Assembly (NCBI GenBank): GCA_020639235.1
Contig: JACKHC010000001.1
Span: forward strand, 2,542,001-2,606,000
Length of the DNA stretch: 64,000 bases
Direction of reading: 5' to 3'
DNA from: Phycisphaeraceae bacterium
GTDB lineage: Bacteria > Planctomycetota > Phycisphaerae > Phycisphaerales > UBA1924
Shown: positions 8,681 to 17,574 of the stretch, piece by piece
How positions within the stretch are numbered: the stretch's first letter is position 1
Layout of the letters: each line of letters starts with the position of its first letter
Program-made: the position numbers and the translations under genes
Notes under the pieces: model-generated
What the model was told of the DNA's origin: nothing
The model's database searches: none
Seen by the model: the letters and a program-made list of their open reading frames with translations, nothing else

Positions 8681-10049
8681 GCGGCCTGAACGCGCGCTTC
8701 CCGATCATCCGCGCCACGACCCGCGGACGCAACGGGGGAACGAGCATCGCGTCCGTTTCCATCCCCAGCGCCGCCGCCGCGGCCATGTACCCGCTGCGCG
8801 CCGCGCCTTCCATCGTCGCGGGCCAGCCCGTCTGCACGAAGTCGCCCGCCAGGATGAGTTCCGAGTCGCCCGTCGTCGCGGGCCGGACGCGCTCGAACTC
8901 CGTCGTCGCGCCGAAGGTCGCGAGTTTCTCCTTGACGGCCCGCGCTTCGGAGATCGATGCCCGCTCGGCGCGCGGGTAGCACGCGCGGATGTCTCGCATC
9001 ACACGATCAACGATTTCATCCTCAGGGAGCGACACCCACGCGTCGGCGGCGGAGATCACCGCGTGAATCCTCGTGCCCGCGCCGTCCTTTCGGAAGAGCC
9101 ACTGCGTCTCTCGCCCGACGAGCACCGCGTGGGGCGTCTCCATCACGGCGCGATCGAACGCCAGGTGCACGCCGATGATCGGCGAGTGCGTGAGGTGCGC
9201 CGCCGCGGCCCGCAGGCGATCGTCGCGCTGCCGGATTTCGCCGTCGACGAATCGGGCCGCCCGATCGAGCGGGATCGCGCAGATCACCCGGTCCGCGTGC
9301 AACTCGGTTCCGTCGGCGAGCGTCACGGAGCCCTCCCCGACCCGCGATACGCTCGTGCGCAGGAGAATCGTGCCGCCCGCCGAGGCGATCACCGTCTCCG
9401 CCTTGTCGTAGAGCCGGAGCAGCGGCACCTTCGACACCGCGATCCGGGACGCCGACTTGTGCGACAGGAAGCCCTCTTGGAACACATGCAGCGCCGATGC
9501 GGCGCTCACGCGCCCGCAGTCGAGGTTGCACGCGCTGACGACCACCGGCTCCCAGAACTTCGCGACCGCCCCCGCCGGCTGGTTGTGGGCCGCGAGCCAT
9601 TGGGCGAAGGTCTCATCGGTTTGGCTTTCCCGGTCGGTCCGCAGCGCCGCGTGCATGGCGCCCGCGATCGCCCGCTTCTCGCCCAGGGTCAGGAATGAAG
9701 CCGACGCGAACGCGCGCGCGAAGTGCGCCGGCGCGGGGAGCACGCCGGGTCGAATCGTGCTCGTCCGCCCGCCCTCTTCGACCCACCACGTTGTGTCGGT
9801 CCATGTGAGCTGATCGCTGACGCCGAGTCGGTCGCACAGATCGAGGTAGTTGGTGCAGCACCCCATCGCGACGTGCTGGCAGTTGTCGATCCACCGGCCG
9901 GAGCGCGAGTCCTCGAAGGATGTCGCGCGCCCGCCGAGCTTGGTTCGGGTCTCGATGAGGGTCACCCGCGCGCCCCGCTCGCTGAGGCGCAGCGCCGCGG
10001 CGATCCCGGCCACGCCGCCGCCGACAACGATGACAGATCGCTCTGTCAT
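8658..10049 (-). CDS. hpnE: Hydroxysqualene dehydroxylase HpnE
   Basis: The 463-residue flavoprotein begins at the ATG at 10049, which overlaps the hpnD stop by four bases (ATGA). The N-terminus carries a dinucleotide-binding Rossmann motif (VIVVGGGVAGIAAALRLSER) and the adjacent LGGRATSFED amine oxidase/desaturase signature. The C-terminus has the second FAD contact (LAGDFVQTGWPATMEGAARS). This family reduces hydroxysqualene to squalene, completing the three-step HpnD-HpnC-HpnE route from farnesyl diphosphate. The length is typical. It is the last gene of the minus-strand operon hpnC-hpnD-hpnE and ends in the shared terminator with rplT. Confidence 0.94.
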   Translation of the reverse strand: MTERSVIVVGGGVAGIAAALRLSERGARVTLIETRTKLGGRATSFEDSRSGRWIDNCQHVAMGCCTNYLDLCDRLGVSDQLTWTDTTWWVEEGGRTSTIRPGVLPAPAHFARAFASASFLTLGEKRAIAGAMHAALRTDRESQTDETFAQWLAAHNQPAGAVAKFWEPVVVSACNLDCGRVSAASALHVFQEGFLSHKSASRIAVSKVPLLRLYDKAETVIASAGGTILLRTSVSRVGEGSVTLADGTELHADRVICAIPLDRAARFVDGEIRQRDDRLRAAAAHLTHSPIIGVHLAFDRAVMETPHAVLVGRETQWLFRKDGAGTRIHAVISAADAWVSLPEDEIVDRVMRDIRACYPRAERASISEARAVKEKLATFGATTEFERVRPATTGDSELILAGDFVQTGWPATMEGAARSGYMAAAAALGMETDAMLVPPLRPRVVARMIGKRAFRPQMRTPRL

Positions 10050-10999
10050 GCGCGCTGGCGCGCCTCGCGGACCGCGCCGAAGGCGATCGCCGCCTTGCGC
10101 CACGATTTCACACGCACACGCCGATCACCGGCGACGCGGGCCGGGTCGGACTCGATGATGTCGAGCAGCGAGCGATAGATCCTCGTCATGGCGCGGATCG
10201 CCGGGCGGCACTCGGGCACGATCATCGAGTCGAGCGCCGATGAGGACTCGTACCACCCACGCGCCCACCCGCACACCTCCTGCACGAGGGCCTCGCATCG
10301 CGCTGGCTCCTCCCACTGGCGCAGCGCCGCGGGCGACACCTCGTGCCGCTCGAAGAGGTCCGCCGGCAGATAAACACGCGCCCCGTCCCCCGCGTCGTCG
10401 CCGTCGAAGTCCTCGCGGTAATCCCGGAGGATATTGGTCGATTGGAACGCGAGCCCGCGATCGACCGCCATCCGCATCGCGGCGGCCTCGTCCGCGCCTT
10501 CGATCAGACCCCAGATGCGCACGCACACGCGCCCGACAGTCGAGGCCACGCGATAGCAATACGCCTCGAGTCCGGCCCGGTCTGCGAACATCGGCTCGCC
10601 CTCCGGCGCCCCGCTCTCCGCCTCATACCGCAGGTCGGTCTCGAGCCCCTCGATCATGCCCTCGAGGTCGTCATCGTCGAGGTCGTACTCCCGGAATGTC
10701 TCGGCGAAGGCGACCTGCACCGCGTCGGTCGCCGGCGCATCGCCCGCCAGGACGCGCCGCGTCATTCCCGCAAAGGTGCGCAGCGCGCGAATCTTCTCAT
10801 CTACGCCGACCCCGCCCGCCTCGGAGTCTGCGAGGTCATCCGCGTGGCGCATCCACGCGTACACCGAGTAAATCGCGGAACGCTTCGGCTCGGGCGTCAG
10901 GCGCAGGCCGTAGTAGAAGTTCCGCGCCCGCTGCTTGGTGATCTCCGCGCACTTCCGGTACGCGGCCTCGAGTTCGGTCTGTGGGGCGGCCCTCGTCAT
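10046..10999 (-). CDS. hpnD: Presqualene diphosphate synthase HpnD
   Basis: The 317-residue protein belongs to the squalene/phytoene synthase family. The two Asp-rich substrate and magnesium motifs are visible: DDLAD at about residue 55 and DYREDFDGD at about residue 205. ARNFYYGLRLTPEPKRSAIY near the N-terminus is typical of HpnD. The enzyme condenses two farnesyl diphosphates to presqualene diphosphate. The start at 10999 overlaps the hpnC stop (ATGA) and GGAGG-like bases precede it, while the longer frame has no support. Both junctions in this operon are four-base overlaps, pointing to translational coupling of the three enzymes. Confidence 0.94.
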   Translation of the reverse strand: MTRAAPQTELEAAYRKCAEITKQRARNFYYGLRLTPEPKRSAIYSVYAWMRHADDLADSEAGGVGVDEKIRALRTFAGMTRRVLAGDAPATDAVQVAFAETFREYDLDDDDLEGMIEGLETDLRYEAESGAPEGEPMFADRAGLEAYCYRVASTVGRVCVRIWGLIEGADEAAAMRMAVDRGLAFQSTNILRDYREDFDGDDAGDGARVYLPADLFERHEVSPAALRQWEEPARCEALVQEVCGWARGWYESSSALDSMIVPECRPAIRAMTRIYRSLLDIIESDPARVAGDRRVRVKSWRKAAIAFGAVREARQRA

Positions 11000-12045
11000 G
11001 CCGCCTCCCTTCTGCGGGCCAGCTTGGCGCGGATCATCGCGCCTAAGACTAGCGACGCCTTCTTCGCCTTGCCCAGTCTCGGTCGGCGCCAGAGTGTCGT
11101 GCACCCCTGCCGCTCGACGGCGTGAACGATCGTCATGCCGCCTTCCCAGAAGAGGCGCACGACGGGCGCGATCGAGGGCGGCAGTTCCTCTGCCAGCGGA
11201 CGTCCCTCCTCAAAGAGCGCCCCGGTGCGTTTAACCAGCGGGCGCACCGCTTTGATGTAGCGCACGCGATGTTCGGGCGCGTCCGGCTCCGCGATCCACG
11301 CACGCAGGTCCTCGGCGCCGAACCCGACCTCCCCGCTGGGCAGGTACACACGGTCACGCTCGAGCAGGTCACGCCGGACATCCTGCCAGAAGTTGATGAG
11401 TTGCAGCGCTGTACAGGTCGCGTCGGACATTTTCACGAGTCTGGTCGTGCGTTCATCTGTCGATTGAGGTGTGCCGCCATCGCCGACGCCCGCCAGCGCC
11501 AGAACGATCCGCCCGACGGGATCGGCGCTGCGCGTGCAGTAGTCGAGCACCTGCTCCCATGTCTCGTAGCGTGTGACGCGCTGGTCCTGCTCGAAGGCGT
11601 CGATCAGATGGTGGAACGGTCGGTCGCTGAGGTTATTTTTGCGGATCGTCCCAGCGAGGGCCGCATACACGGGGTGACTCGGTGCGCCCTGCCCCCCCCC
11701 ATCGTCCCCGCGCGCAAACCGTACGCAACCATCCAGCATCGCGCGCCACTGGCGCAGCAAGTCCAGAGAGCGTGCCCGCGCCGCCTCGCCCGCGCCCGTC
11801 TCGTCGCCCAGATCGTCGGACCATCGGCAGAAGGCGTACACGGCGGCGAAGTCGTCGCGGAGTTCCGACGGCACCAGGCGCGTCAGGACTGGGAAGTTCT
11901 CGTAGTGCGAGGTCGCCAGTTCGTGCACATACGCGCGGGCCCGATCCGGGGCGCAGGGCGTGCCATCGCCCCCGAGGCCCTCTCGGTCGATCATCTGCAT
12001 CGGACTCACCATCGCGTGCGCCATCCGCTCTACGGTCTCCTTCAT
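10996..12045 (-). CDS. hpnC: Squalene synthase family protein HpnC
   Basis: The 349-residue protein is the second squalene/phytoene synthase paralogue of the operon. The motifs are FCRWSDDLGDE (about residue 75) and LINFWQDVRRDLLERDRVYL (about residue 215). HpnC converts presqualene diphosphate to hydroxysqualene. The ATG at 12045 (MKETVERMAH) is preceded by GGGCGG. The N-terminus is longer than usual for the family, so a start further in is possible. A run of Gly/Asp residues (ARGDDGGGQGAPS) is an insertion. The gene is divergent from ispH with 84 bases between the starts, so isoprenoid supply and squalene synthesis share one intergenic control region. Confidence 0.93.
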   Translation of the reverse strand: MKETVERMAHAMVSPMQMIDREGLGGDGTPCAPDRARAYVHELATSHYENFPVLTRLVPSELRDDFAAVYAFCRWSDDLGDETGAGEAARARSLDLLRQWRAMLDGCVRFARGDDGGGQGAPSHPVYAALAGTIRKNNLSDRPFHHLIDAFEQDQRVTRYETWEQVLDYCTRSADPVGRIVLALAGVGDGGTPQSTDERTTRLVKMSDATCTALQLINFWQDVRRDLLERDRVYLPSGEVGFGAEDLRAWIAEPDAPEHRVRYIKAVRPLVKRTGALFEEGRPLAEELPPSIAPVVRLFWEGGMTIVHAVERQGCTTLWRRPRLGKAKKASLVLGAMIRAKLARRREAA

Positions 12046-12054
12046 CCGCCCGGC

Positions 12055-12060
12055 TATAAT
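12055..12060 (+). promoter_or_regulatory. Possible -10 element of ispH
   Basis: A perfect TATAAT lies 70 bases before the ispH start, in the gap with the divergent hpnC. No good -35 box is found at 16-18 bases, so this is a weak call. Confidence 0.3.
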
Positions 12061-12129
12061 CGTAATCGGTCCGGACAATCCGGCCACCCGGCCCAATCCC
12101 GCCATCGTCACCTTCGAGGAGCACCGTGC

Positions 12130-13167
12130 ATGCGCATCATTCTGGTCAATCCCCGCGGGTTCTGCGCGGGCGTGCACATGGCGATCGATGTCGTCGATCA
12201 GCTCCTGGACCTCTGCCCCGACGAGCCAATCTACGTCTACCACGAGATCGTCCACAATAAGCACGTGGTCGACCGCTTCCGCGGGCGCGGCGTGGTCTTC
12301 GTGGAGGAAATCGAAGAGGTCCCCGCCGGGAATATCCTGGTCTTCAGTGCCCACGGCGTCTCGCCGCAGGTCCGCAAGATCGCCCAGGAGCGCAACCTCA
12401 CCGCGGTCGATGCCACCTGCCCCCTCGTGACCAAGGTCCACATGGAGGCCATCCGGTACGCCAAACAGGGATACCAGATTCTGCTCGTCGGGCACGCCGA
12501 TCACCAGGAGGTCGTCGGCACCCGCGGCGAAGCGCCCGACGCCATCCAGGTCGTCGAGTCTCCCGAGGATGTCCGGCACGTGTCCGTCCGAGACCCGGAG
12601 ATGCTGGTGTACCTCACCCAGACCACGCTCTCGACAGACGACGCGGCCGTGATTATCGAGGCGATCCAGCATCGCTTCCCGCAGGTCAAGGCGCCGCCCA
12701 CCGAGGACATCTGCTACGCGACGACCAACCGGCAGGGCGCGGTCCGCGCCATCGCGCCGGAATGCGACCTCACGCTGGTTGTTGGTTCGCGCAACTCATC
12801 CAACTCGAAGCGTCTCACCGAGATCTCCGAGAATGTCGGTTGCCGGGCGCGGCTCATCGACGATGTTTCCGAGATCGACCCCACATGGTTCGAAGGCGTG
12901 GAGCGCGTGCTCGTCACCGCCGGCGCTTCGGCGCCCGAGGACCTCGTCGCCGAACTCGTCCGCAAACTTGTGAACGACTATGACGCCGAGATCGAGGTCC
13001 GCGATATCACCACCGAGGACACCGAGTTCGGTATCCCCGCCACGCTCAAGCGCATGATGCGCGAGCGCGGCGTCGATCCGACCGGGCGGCGCATCCACAT
13101 CCAGCGCCCCGACATCACCGCCGATCTCTACGGGGGCGTGCCCGTCACCATCGGCGTCACCGGATAA
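12130..13167 (+). CDS. ispH: 4-hydroxy-3-methylbut-2-enyl diphosphate reductase
   Basis: The 345-residue protein matches IspH (LytB), the last enzyme of the methylerythritol phosphate pathway, producing IPP and DMAPP with a [4Fe-4S] cluster. The three cluster cysteines are visible in PRGFCAGVHMAIDV, VDATCPLVTKVH and CDLTLVVGSRNSSN. The family segments VYHEIVHNKHVVD, FSAHGVSP and the TEDICYATTNRQ block are also present. GAGGAG lies 10 bases before the ATG. The longer frame overlapping hpnC in antisense is rejected because family similarity starts exactly at MRIILVNPRGFCAG. rlmN starts 3 bases after the stop, so the two are co-transcribed. Confidence 0.97.
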   Translation: MRIILVNPRGFCAGVHMAIDVVDQLLDLCPDEPIYVYHEIVHNKHVVDRFRGRGVVFVEEIEEVPAGNILVFSAHGVSPQVRKIAQERNLTAVDATCPLVTKVHMEAIRYAKQGYQILLVGHADHQEVVGTRGEAPDAIQVVESPEDVRHVSVRDPEMLVYLTQTTLSTDDAAVIIEAIQHRFPQVKAPPTEDICYATTNRQGAVRAIAPECDLTLVVGSRNSSNSKRLTEISENVGCRARLIDDVSEIDPTWFEGVERVLVTAGASAPEDLVAELVRKLVNDYDAEIEVRDITTEDTEFGIPATLKRMMRERGVDPTGRRIHIQRPDITADLYGGVPVTIGVTG

Positions 13168-13170
13168 CCA

Positions 13171-14298
13171 TTGCGTCACCCCGAGCCGCACATCTTCCAT
13201 CTCACGCCCGAGACGCTCGGCGATTGGTGTGCACAGCGGAAGTGGCCCAAGTTCCGCGCCAAGCAGATCCTCGAGTGGGTGTACGAGAAGGGCGTCGCCG
13301 ATCCGCACGCCATGAGCAACCTCGCCAAGCGCGAACGCGACCAACTCGCCGCGGAGATGACCTTCCTCTCCGGCGACACCCTGAGCCACCAATCCGCGTC
13401 CGACGGCACGCAGAAGCTCCTGATTCAGTGGACCGACGCGGGCACCTCGCCGCTCCCGATTGTCGGGCAATCCGCGAATGATCCGGCCCGCCAGACCGAG
13501 TGCGTGATGATTCCGTCGCTCGATCGCACGCCGGGCGGCACACCGACACGCCGCACCGCGTGCATCTCGAGCCAGGTCGGATGCCCGGTCGGTTGCAAGT
13601 TCTGTGCCTCGGGGCTGGGCGGGCTCGACGGCAATCTCAGCGCGGGACGCATCGTCGAACAGGTATGGCGTCTGGCACGCCTCCCCGGCGTCGAACGCAT
13701 CTCCAACATCGTGTTCATGGGCATGGGCGAGCCGCTCGCCAACTTCGCCAGCGTGATCCACGCGGTGCGCACGATCGCCGCGCCGTGGGGCATGGGCATC
13801 GGCGCGCGCAAGATCACGATCTCGACTGTGGGACTGCCCAAGGCCATCGAACGCCTGGCCGAAGAACTCGAGTTGCCAGTCACCCTTGCCCTGTCGCTCC
13901 ATGCGCCCAACGATGACCTCCGCCGCAAACTCATCCCGTGGTCCTCCTACACCACGATCGAAGAGCTGCTCGGCGCTTGCCGCAAGTGGTTCGACAAGAC
14001 CGGGCGCGAGATCACCCTCGAATACATCTTGCTGGGCGGCGTCAACGACCGACCCCAGCACGCCGAAGAACTCGCAGAGGTCGCCTCGACGCTCCGCGCC
14101 AATGTGAATCTGATCCGCTACAACGAGGTCGAAGGCATGCCCTTCGAGCGCCCCGCGACGGGTGATGTCCGCCGATTCCAGGAAATACTCACGCAGCGCG
14201 GCGTCAACGCGCACATCCGCGCCAGCCGCGGACGCGACATCGCGGCGGCCTGCGGCCAACTCCGCCACGAGTCGAACAAGGCCGAGAGCGGCGCATGA
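13171..14298 (+). CDS. rlmN: Dual-specificity 23S rRNA/tRNA methyltransferase RlmN
   Basis: The 375-residue protein matches RlmN, a radical SAM enzyme that makes 2-methyladenosine in 23S rRNA and in some tRNAs. The motif CPVGCKFC (CX3CX2C) follows TACISSQVG. The GMGEPLANF and ISTVGLPKAI segments are family hallmarks. The C-terminal RGRDIAAACGQLR holds the resolving/active Cys. It starts with TTG only 3 bases after the ispH stop, which together with family alignment at the N-terminus supports that start. Its stop overlaps the next gene by four bases (ATGA). The length agrees with the family. Confidence 0.95.
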   Translation: MRHPEPHIFHLTPETLGDWCAQRKWPKFRAKQILEWVYEKGVADPHAMSNLAKRERDQLAAEMTFLSGDTLSHQSASDGTQKLLIQWTDAGTSPLPIVGQSANDPARQTECVMIPSLDRTPGGTPTRRTACISSQVGCPVGCKFCASGLGGLDGNLSAGRIVEQVWRLARLPGVERISNIVFMGMGEPLANFASVIHAVRTIAAPWGMGIGARKITISTVGLPKAIERLAEELELPVTLALSLHAPNDDLRRKLIPWSSYTTIEELLGACRKWFDKTGREITLEYILLGGVNDRPQHAEELAEVASTLRANVNLIRYNEVEGMPFERPATGDVRRFQEILTQRGVNAHIRASRGRDIAAACGQLRHESNKAESGA

Positions 14299-15026
14299 CA
14301 CTCGTCGGCGTCGCGGGCGGCTGGATGCAGGATCGTGCCACGGTCCACGCCCTGGCGCTCTTCGCCTGGGCGATCATCACCACGACGATCATCCTCATCG
14401 GGCTCCGGCTCCGCGGCACCGATCGCGCCGGCGGGTTCAACCAGGGTGTTGGGCTCTTCGCGGTGGCCGCCTATGTCGCCGTCAACATCTATTGGATGTG
14501 GCCCGGCAACCTCGTGTGGGACAAGTCGCTCCCGATCCAGTTGTGCGATCTGGCGGCGCTCTGCGCTCCGATCGCGCTGCTGACCGGAGCACGAGCGCCG
14601 CGCGCGCTGCTCTACTTTTGGGGGCTCGGGCTCTCCACGCAGGGTTTCATCACGCCCGTCAACGAGCACGGCCCGGAGTCCGGCGAGTTCTGGATGCACT
14701 GGCTCAATCACGGCGCGATTGTCGGCGCTGCGCTGTACGACCTCGTCGTGCTCCGCTTCCGGCCGCGATGGCGCGACTGGCGCACCGCCGTTCTGCTCGG
14801 AGTCGTCTATGTCGCGGGTGTGTTCGTGCTCAACATGGTCACCGGGTGGAACTACGGCTATGTCGGCGCGACCAAACCCGATGTGCGAACGCTCGTTGAC
14901 TTCCTCGGCCCGTGGCCGCTGCGCGTCGTATGGATCGCGCTGATCGGCATCACGGCCATGGCGCTATTGATGGTGCCGTGGGAAGTCGCCCGGCGGCTCA
15001 CACGATCCCCTGATGTTCGCGAGTAG
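14295..15026 (+). CDS. YwaF/TIGR02206-like integral membrane protein
   Basis: This 243-residue protein has about six hydrophobic segments (for example LALFAWAIITTTIILIGLRL, VGLFAVAAYVAVNIYWMW and AVLLGVVYVAGVFVLNMV). The motifs SLPIQLCDLAALCAPIALLT, QGFITPV and WNYGYVGATKP resemble the TIGR02206 (YwaF) family of uncharacterised membrane proteins. It overlaps the rlmN stop by four bases and so is translationally coupled to rlmN. The function of the family is unknown. No enzymatic motif is visible. Confidence 0.8.
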   Translation: MTLVGVAGGWMQDRATVHALALFAWAIITTTIILIGLRLRGTDRAGGFNQGVGLFAVAAYVAVNIYWMWPGNLVWDKSLPIQLCDLAALCAPIALLTGARAPRALLYFWGLGLSTQGFITPVNEHGPESGEFWMHWLNHGAIVGAALYDLVVLRFRPRWRDWRTAVLLGVVYVAGVFVLNMVTGWNYGYVGATKPDVRTLVDFLGPWPLRVVWIALIGITAMALLMVPWEVARRLTRSPDVRE

Positions 15027-15035
15027 ACTCAGCGC

Positions 15036-15674
15036 ATGGAACTCGACCCGAAGTCGCTCGACATCCCCGACCGGTACAAACTCCTCATCGGCGGCATCGT
15101 CCCGCGCCCGATCGCCTTCGTCTCCACGCTCTCGATGAGCAACAAACTCAATCTCGCGCCTTTCTCCTTCTTCGCCGGTGTTTCGAGCAACCCGATGACC
15201 ATCCTGTTCTGCCCCGCCAACAAGCCCGACGGCACCGACAAGGACACGCTGCGCAACGCGCTGCCCGTCGCCGAGGGCGGCAGAGGCGAGTTTGTCGTCA
15301 ATGTCGTGAGCCACGCTTTCGCACGACAGATGTCGGCGTGCGCCGAGGAACTGCCCTTCGGAGACTCAGAATTCGATCTCTCAGGCCTCACGGCCCGCTC
15401 CAGCACGAGGGTCGCGCCGCCGGGAGTCGCCGAGAGCCGGCTGTCGTTCGAATGCGTCACGCAGCGCGTCGTGCGCCTCAACCCGGGCGCGCCAGCCGGC
15501 GGGAATATCATCATCGGCGAGGTGGTGTGGGTGCACGCCGCCGACGGGCTCGTCAACGAGCGGCGGCATGTCGATCCCGGAATGCTCGACGCCATCGGGC
15601 GCATGGGCGGGATGAACTACTGCACCACGCGCGACCGCTTTGAGATGCCCATGGGCAGAAGAGCGCTCGAGTAG
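15036..15674 (+). CDS. Flavin reductase-like, FMN-binding split-barrel protein
   Basis: The 212-residue soluble protein resembles the flavin reductase/flavoredoxin family. The N-terminal pattern YKLLIGGIVPRPIAFVSTLS followed by NLAPFSFFAGVSSNPMTILF is the typical FMN phosphate and isoalloxazine contact region. NIIIGEVVWVHAADGLVNE and YCTTRDRFEMP occur near the C-terminus, as in related proteins. It would bind FMN and act as a redox or flavin-transfer protein; its substrate cannot be told. It starts 9 bases after the preceding membrane protein gene, so it is probably the last gene of the ispH-rlmN unit. No clear Shine-Dalgarno sequence is seen. Confidence 0.85.
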   Translation: MELDPKSLDIPDRYKLLIGGIVPRPIAFVSTLSMSNKLNLAPFSFFAGVSSNPMTILFCPANKPDGTDKDTLRNALPVAEGGRGEFVVNVVSHAFARQMSACAEELPFGDSEFDLSGLTARSSTRVAPPGVAESRLSFECVTQRVVRLNPGAPAGGNIIIGEVVWVHAADGLVNERRHVDPGMLDAIGRMGGMNYCTTRDRFEMPMGRRALE

Positions 15675-15824
15675 GCTGTTGCCCCGTCGAAGTGCCGCGG
15701 GCAACCGAACTCACCGCTCACGCGGGACTCCAGTCACTCGACTCCTCACGGCGAGCGGCGTGACGCGAGCCGTTCTTCACATGACTCAAATCGCATGGTC
15801 GCGAAGCGGCCAACGCGAAACTCC

Positions 15825-17312
15825 CTAGCAGTTCTTCGTTAGCGCATCGCGCGCCGTCGCGCCGTTGACATCGATCGGGTACACGCCCGAGAAGCACGCC
15901 GTGCAGTAGTCGCCCGCAGGCGCGCCCTGCTGGCCCACGACATCCTTCAGCCCGTCGATCGTCAGGTAAGCCAGCGAGTCAACGCCCAGCAATCTGGCGA
16001 TCTCGTCCACAGTGTGGTTGGCCGCCACGAGTTCCTTGGTGCTGGGGAAATCGATCCCGAAGAAGCACGCGTTCCTGATGGGGGGCGACGCGATTCGCAG
16101 GTGAATCTCCTGCGCCCCCGCCTTGCGCAACTGGTCCATCTTGGCGCGCGTGGTTGTGCCGCGAACGATCGAGTCGTCGATGATCACCACGCGCTTGCCG
16201 CGCACGATGTCCGAGACGATGTTCAGTTTCAGGCGCACCGCGGCCGCCCGCTCCTTGCCCGTCGGCTTGATGAAGGTCCGCCCGACATAGCGGTTCGGGA
16301 TGATTCCCTCGCGGTACGGCAGGCCCGACGCCCGCGCGTACCCCAGCGCCGCCGACCGCCCCGAGTCGGGCATGGGCACGATGATGTCCGCCTGCGCGGG
16401 CGACTCACGCCACAACCGCTCGCCCATCAGTTCGCGGATGTTCTGCACGGTGCGCGGGCCGAAGATCTTGCTCGCCGGGCTCGCCAGGTACACATGCTCG
16501 AAGATGCAGTGCGCCAGGGGCCGCTCGGCATCCGCGAATCGGCGCGAGGACAATCCGTCGTCATTCAGCGTGATGATCTCCCCCGGCTCCACTTCGCGCA
16601 CAAACTCCGCGCCGAGCACATCCAGCGCGACCGTCTCACTCGCGACCGCGTGCCGACCGTCGGGCATCACGCCCAACACGAGCGGGCGCCATCCCCACGG
16701 GTCCCGGGCCGCCTCGACACGGTCGCGGAACAGGAAAATCAGGTTGAACGCGCCCCGGAGTTCCGCGAGCGCCGACGCGAGCGGGTCGTCATCACCCGCC
16801 GCCGACGCCGCCGACAACAGGTGCAGCACCACTTCCGTGTCGCTCGAAGTGCGGAACAGGTGCCCGGCTCCCTCGAGCCGCGCGCGGAGGGGCGCGGCGT
16901 TCACGATGTTCCCGTTGTGCGCCACCGCGACGTCGCCCGCGCCGAAGGTCGCCACCATCGGCTGCGCGTTCTCCAGTTTGCTCGCGCCCGTCGTCGAATA
17001 CCGGTTGTGCCCGATCGCCCCCCCCGCTACCCGTGGCCTGGCCGCGGCGTGCGCATTCAAACGGTCGAGCGAGTCGTTGTCGAACACCCGCGCCACCAGG
17101 CCCATGTCCGCGTGACGCAGGATCGTCTTGCCGTCCGTCGCCGCGATGCCCGCCGACTCCTGCCCGCGGTGCTGGAGCGAGAACAGGGCGAGGTACGCGT
17201 GCGTCCCCGCGTCCTCGACCCCCCAGGCCCCGTACACGCCGCACTTCTCGCGCGCCTCCCGGTCCTCCAGAATCTGGGGCAGCGGGATCGGCTCTTGGGC
17301 AGGATCGGGCAT
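15825..17312 (-). CDS. purF: Amidophosphoribosyltransferase
   Basis: The 495-residue enzyme matches PurF, which transfers the glutamine amide to PRPP in the first committed step of purine synthesis. The catalytic cysteine is Cys24 (CGVYGAWG), exposed after removal of a 23-residue propeptide. The glutaminase domain (HRGQESAGIA; GHNRYSTTGAS; HNGNIVNA) is followed by the phosphoribosyltransferase domain with the PRPP loop VVIIDDSIVRGTTTRAKM. Cysteines in AHCIFEHVY, NACFFGIDFP and GDYCTACFSG fit the [4Fe-4S] type known from Bacillus. AGGAG lies 10 bases before the ATG. It stands alone, facing the flavin reductase gene. Confidence 0.97.
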   Translation of the reverse strand: MPDPAQEPIPLPQILEDREAREKCGVYGAWGVEDAGTHAYLALFSLQHRGQESAGIAATDGKTILRHADMGLVARVFDNDSLDRLNAHAAARPRVAGGAIGHNRYSTTGASKLENAQPMVATFGAGDVAVAHNGNIVNAAPLRARLEGAGHLFRTSSDTEVVLHLLSAASAAGDDDPLASALAELRGAFNLIFLFRDRVEAARDPWGWRPLVLGVMPDGRHAVASETVALDVLGAEFVREVEPGEIITLNDDGLSSRRFADAERPLAHCIFEHVYLASPASKIFGPRTVQNIRELMGERLWRESPAQADIIVPMPDSGRSAALGYARASGLPYREGIIPNRYVGRTFIKPTGKERAAAVRLKLNIVSDIVRGKRVVIIDDSIVRGTTTRAKMDQLRKAGAQEIHLRIASPPIRNACFFGIDFPSTKELVAANHTVDEIARLLGVDSLAYLTIDGLKDVVGQQGAPAGDYCTACFSGVYPIDVNGATARDALTKNC

Positions 17313-17407
17313 CCGGGCGGCTCCTGAGATCGAATGAGCGTGGGGAAACCCTCATCCTACGCGCACCGGCCGCCCCCGTGGCCCCCTCGCCGGCCGTCCG
17401 AGCGAGT

Positions 17408-17436
17408 TTGACGAATCGGCCTTTGGACGGTGTAAT
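17408..17436 (+). promoter_or_regulatory. Candidate promoter of rpsD
   Basis: TTGACG and TGTAAT are 17 bases apart, 139 bases before the rpsD start and outside any gene. It implies a leader of about 130 bases. Confidence 0.5.
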
Positions 17437-17539
17437 ACCCGGCTCAACTCGAAGACCGGACCCATCCCGCGCGGCGTATCCGTGCGGCCCGGACCGCAGA
17501 CGCGGCATCCCGGGTTCGGGTCGCTCAACCATCGAGCAC

Positions 17540-17560
17540 CTCTCGGCAACGAGCCGAGAG
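17540..17560 (+). promoter_or_regulatory. Leader stem-loop ahead of rpsD
   Basis: A perfect 8-bp stem (CTCTCGGC / GCCGAGAG) with a five-base loop ends four bases before the ACGGAG ribosome site of rpsD. No U-run follows, so it is not a terminator. It could be the site of S4 feedback or an RNA stability element. Confidence 0.45.
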
Positions 17561-17574
17561 AGACGGAGATTGCC

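Noticed and set aside
12796..14301. 501-residue minus-strand frame over ispH and rlmN
   Set aside because: Both plus-strand genes have clear family motifs, and the antisense frame has shadow-like composition.
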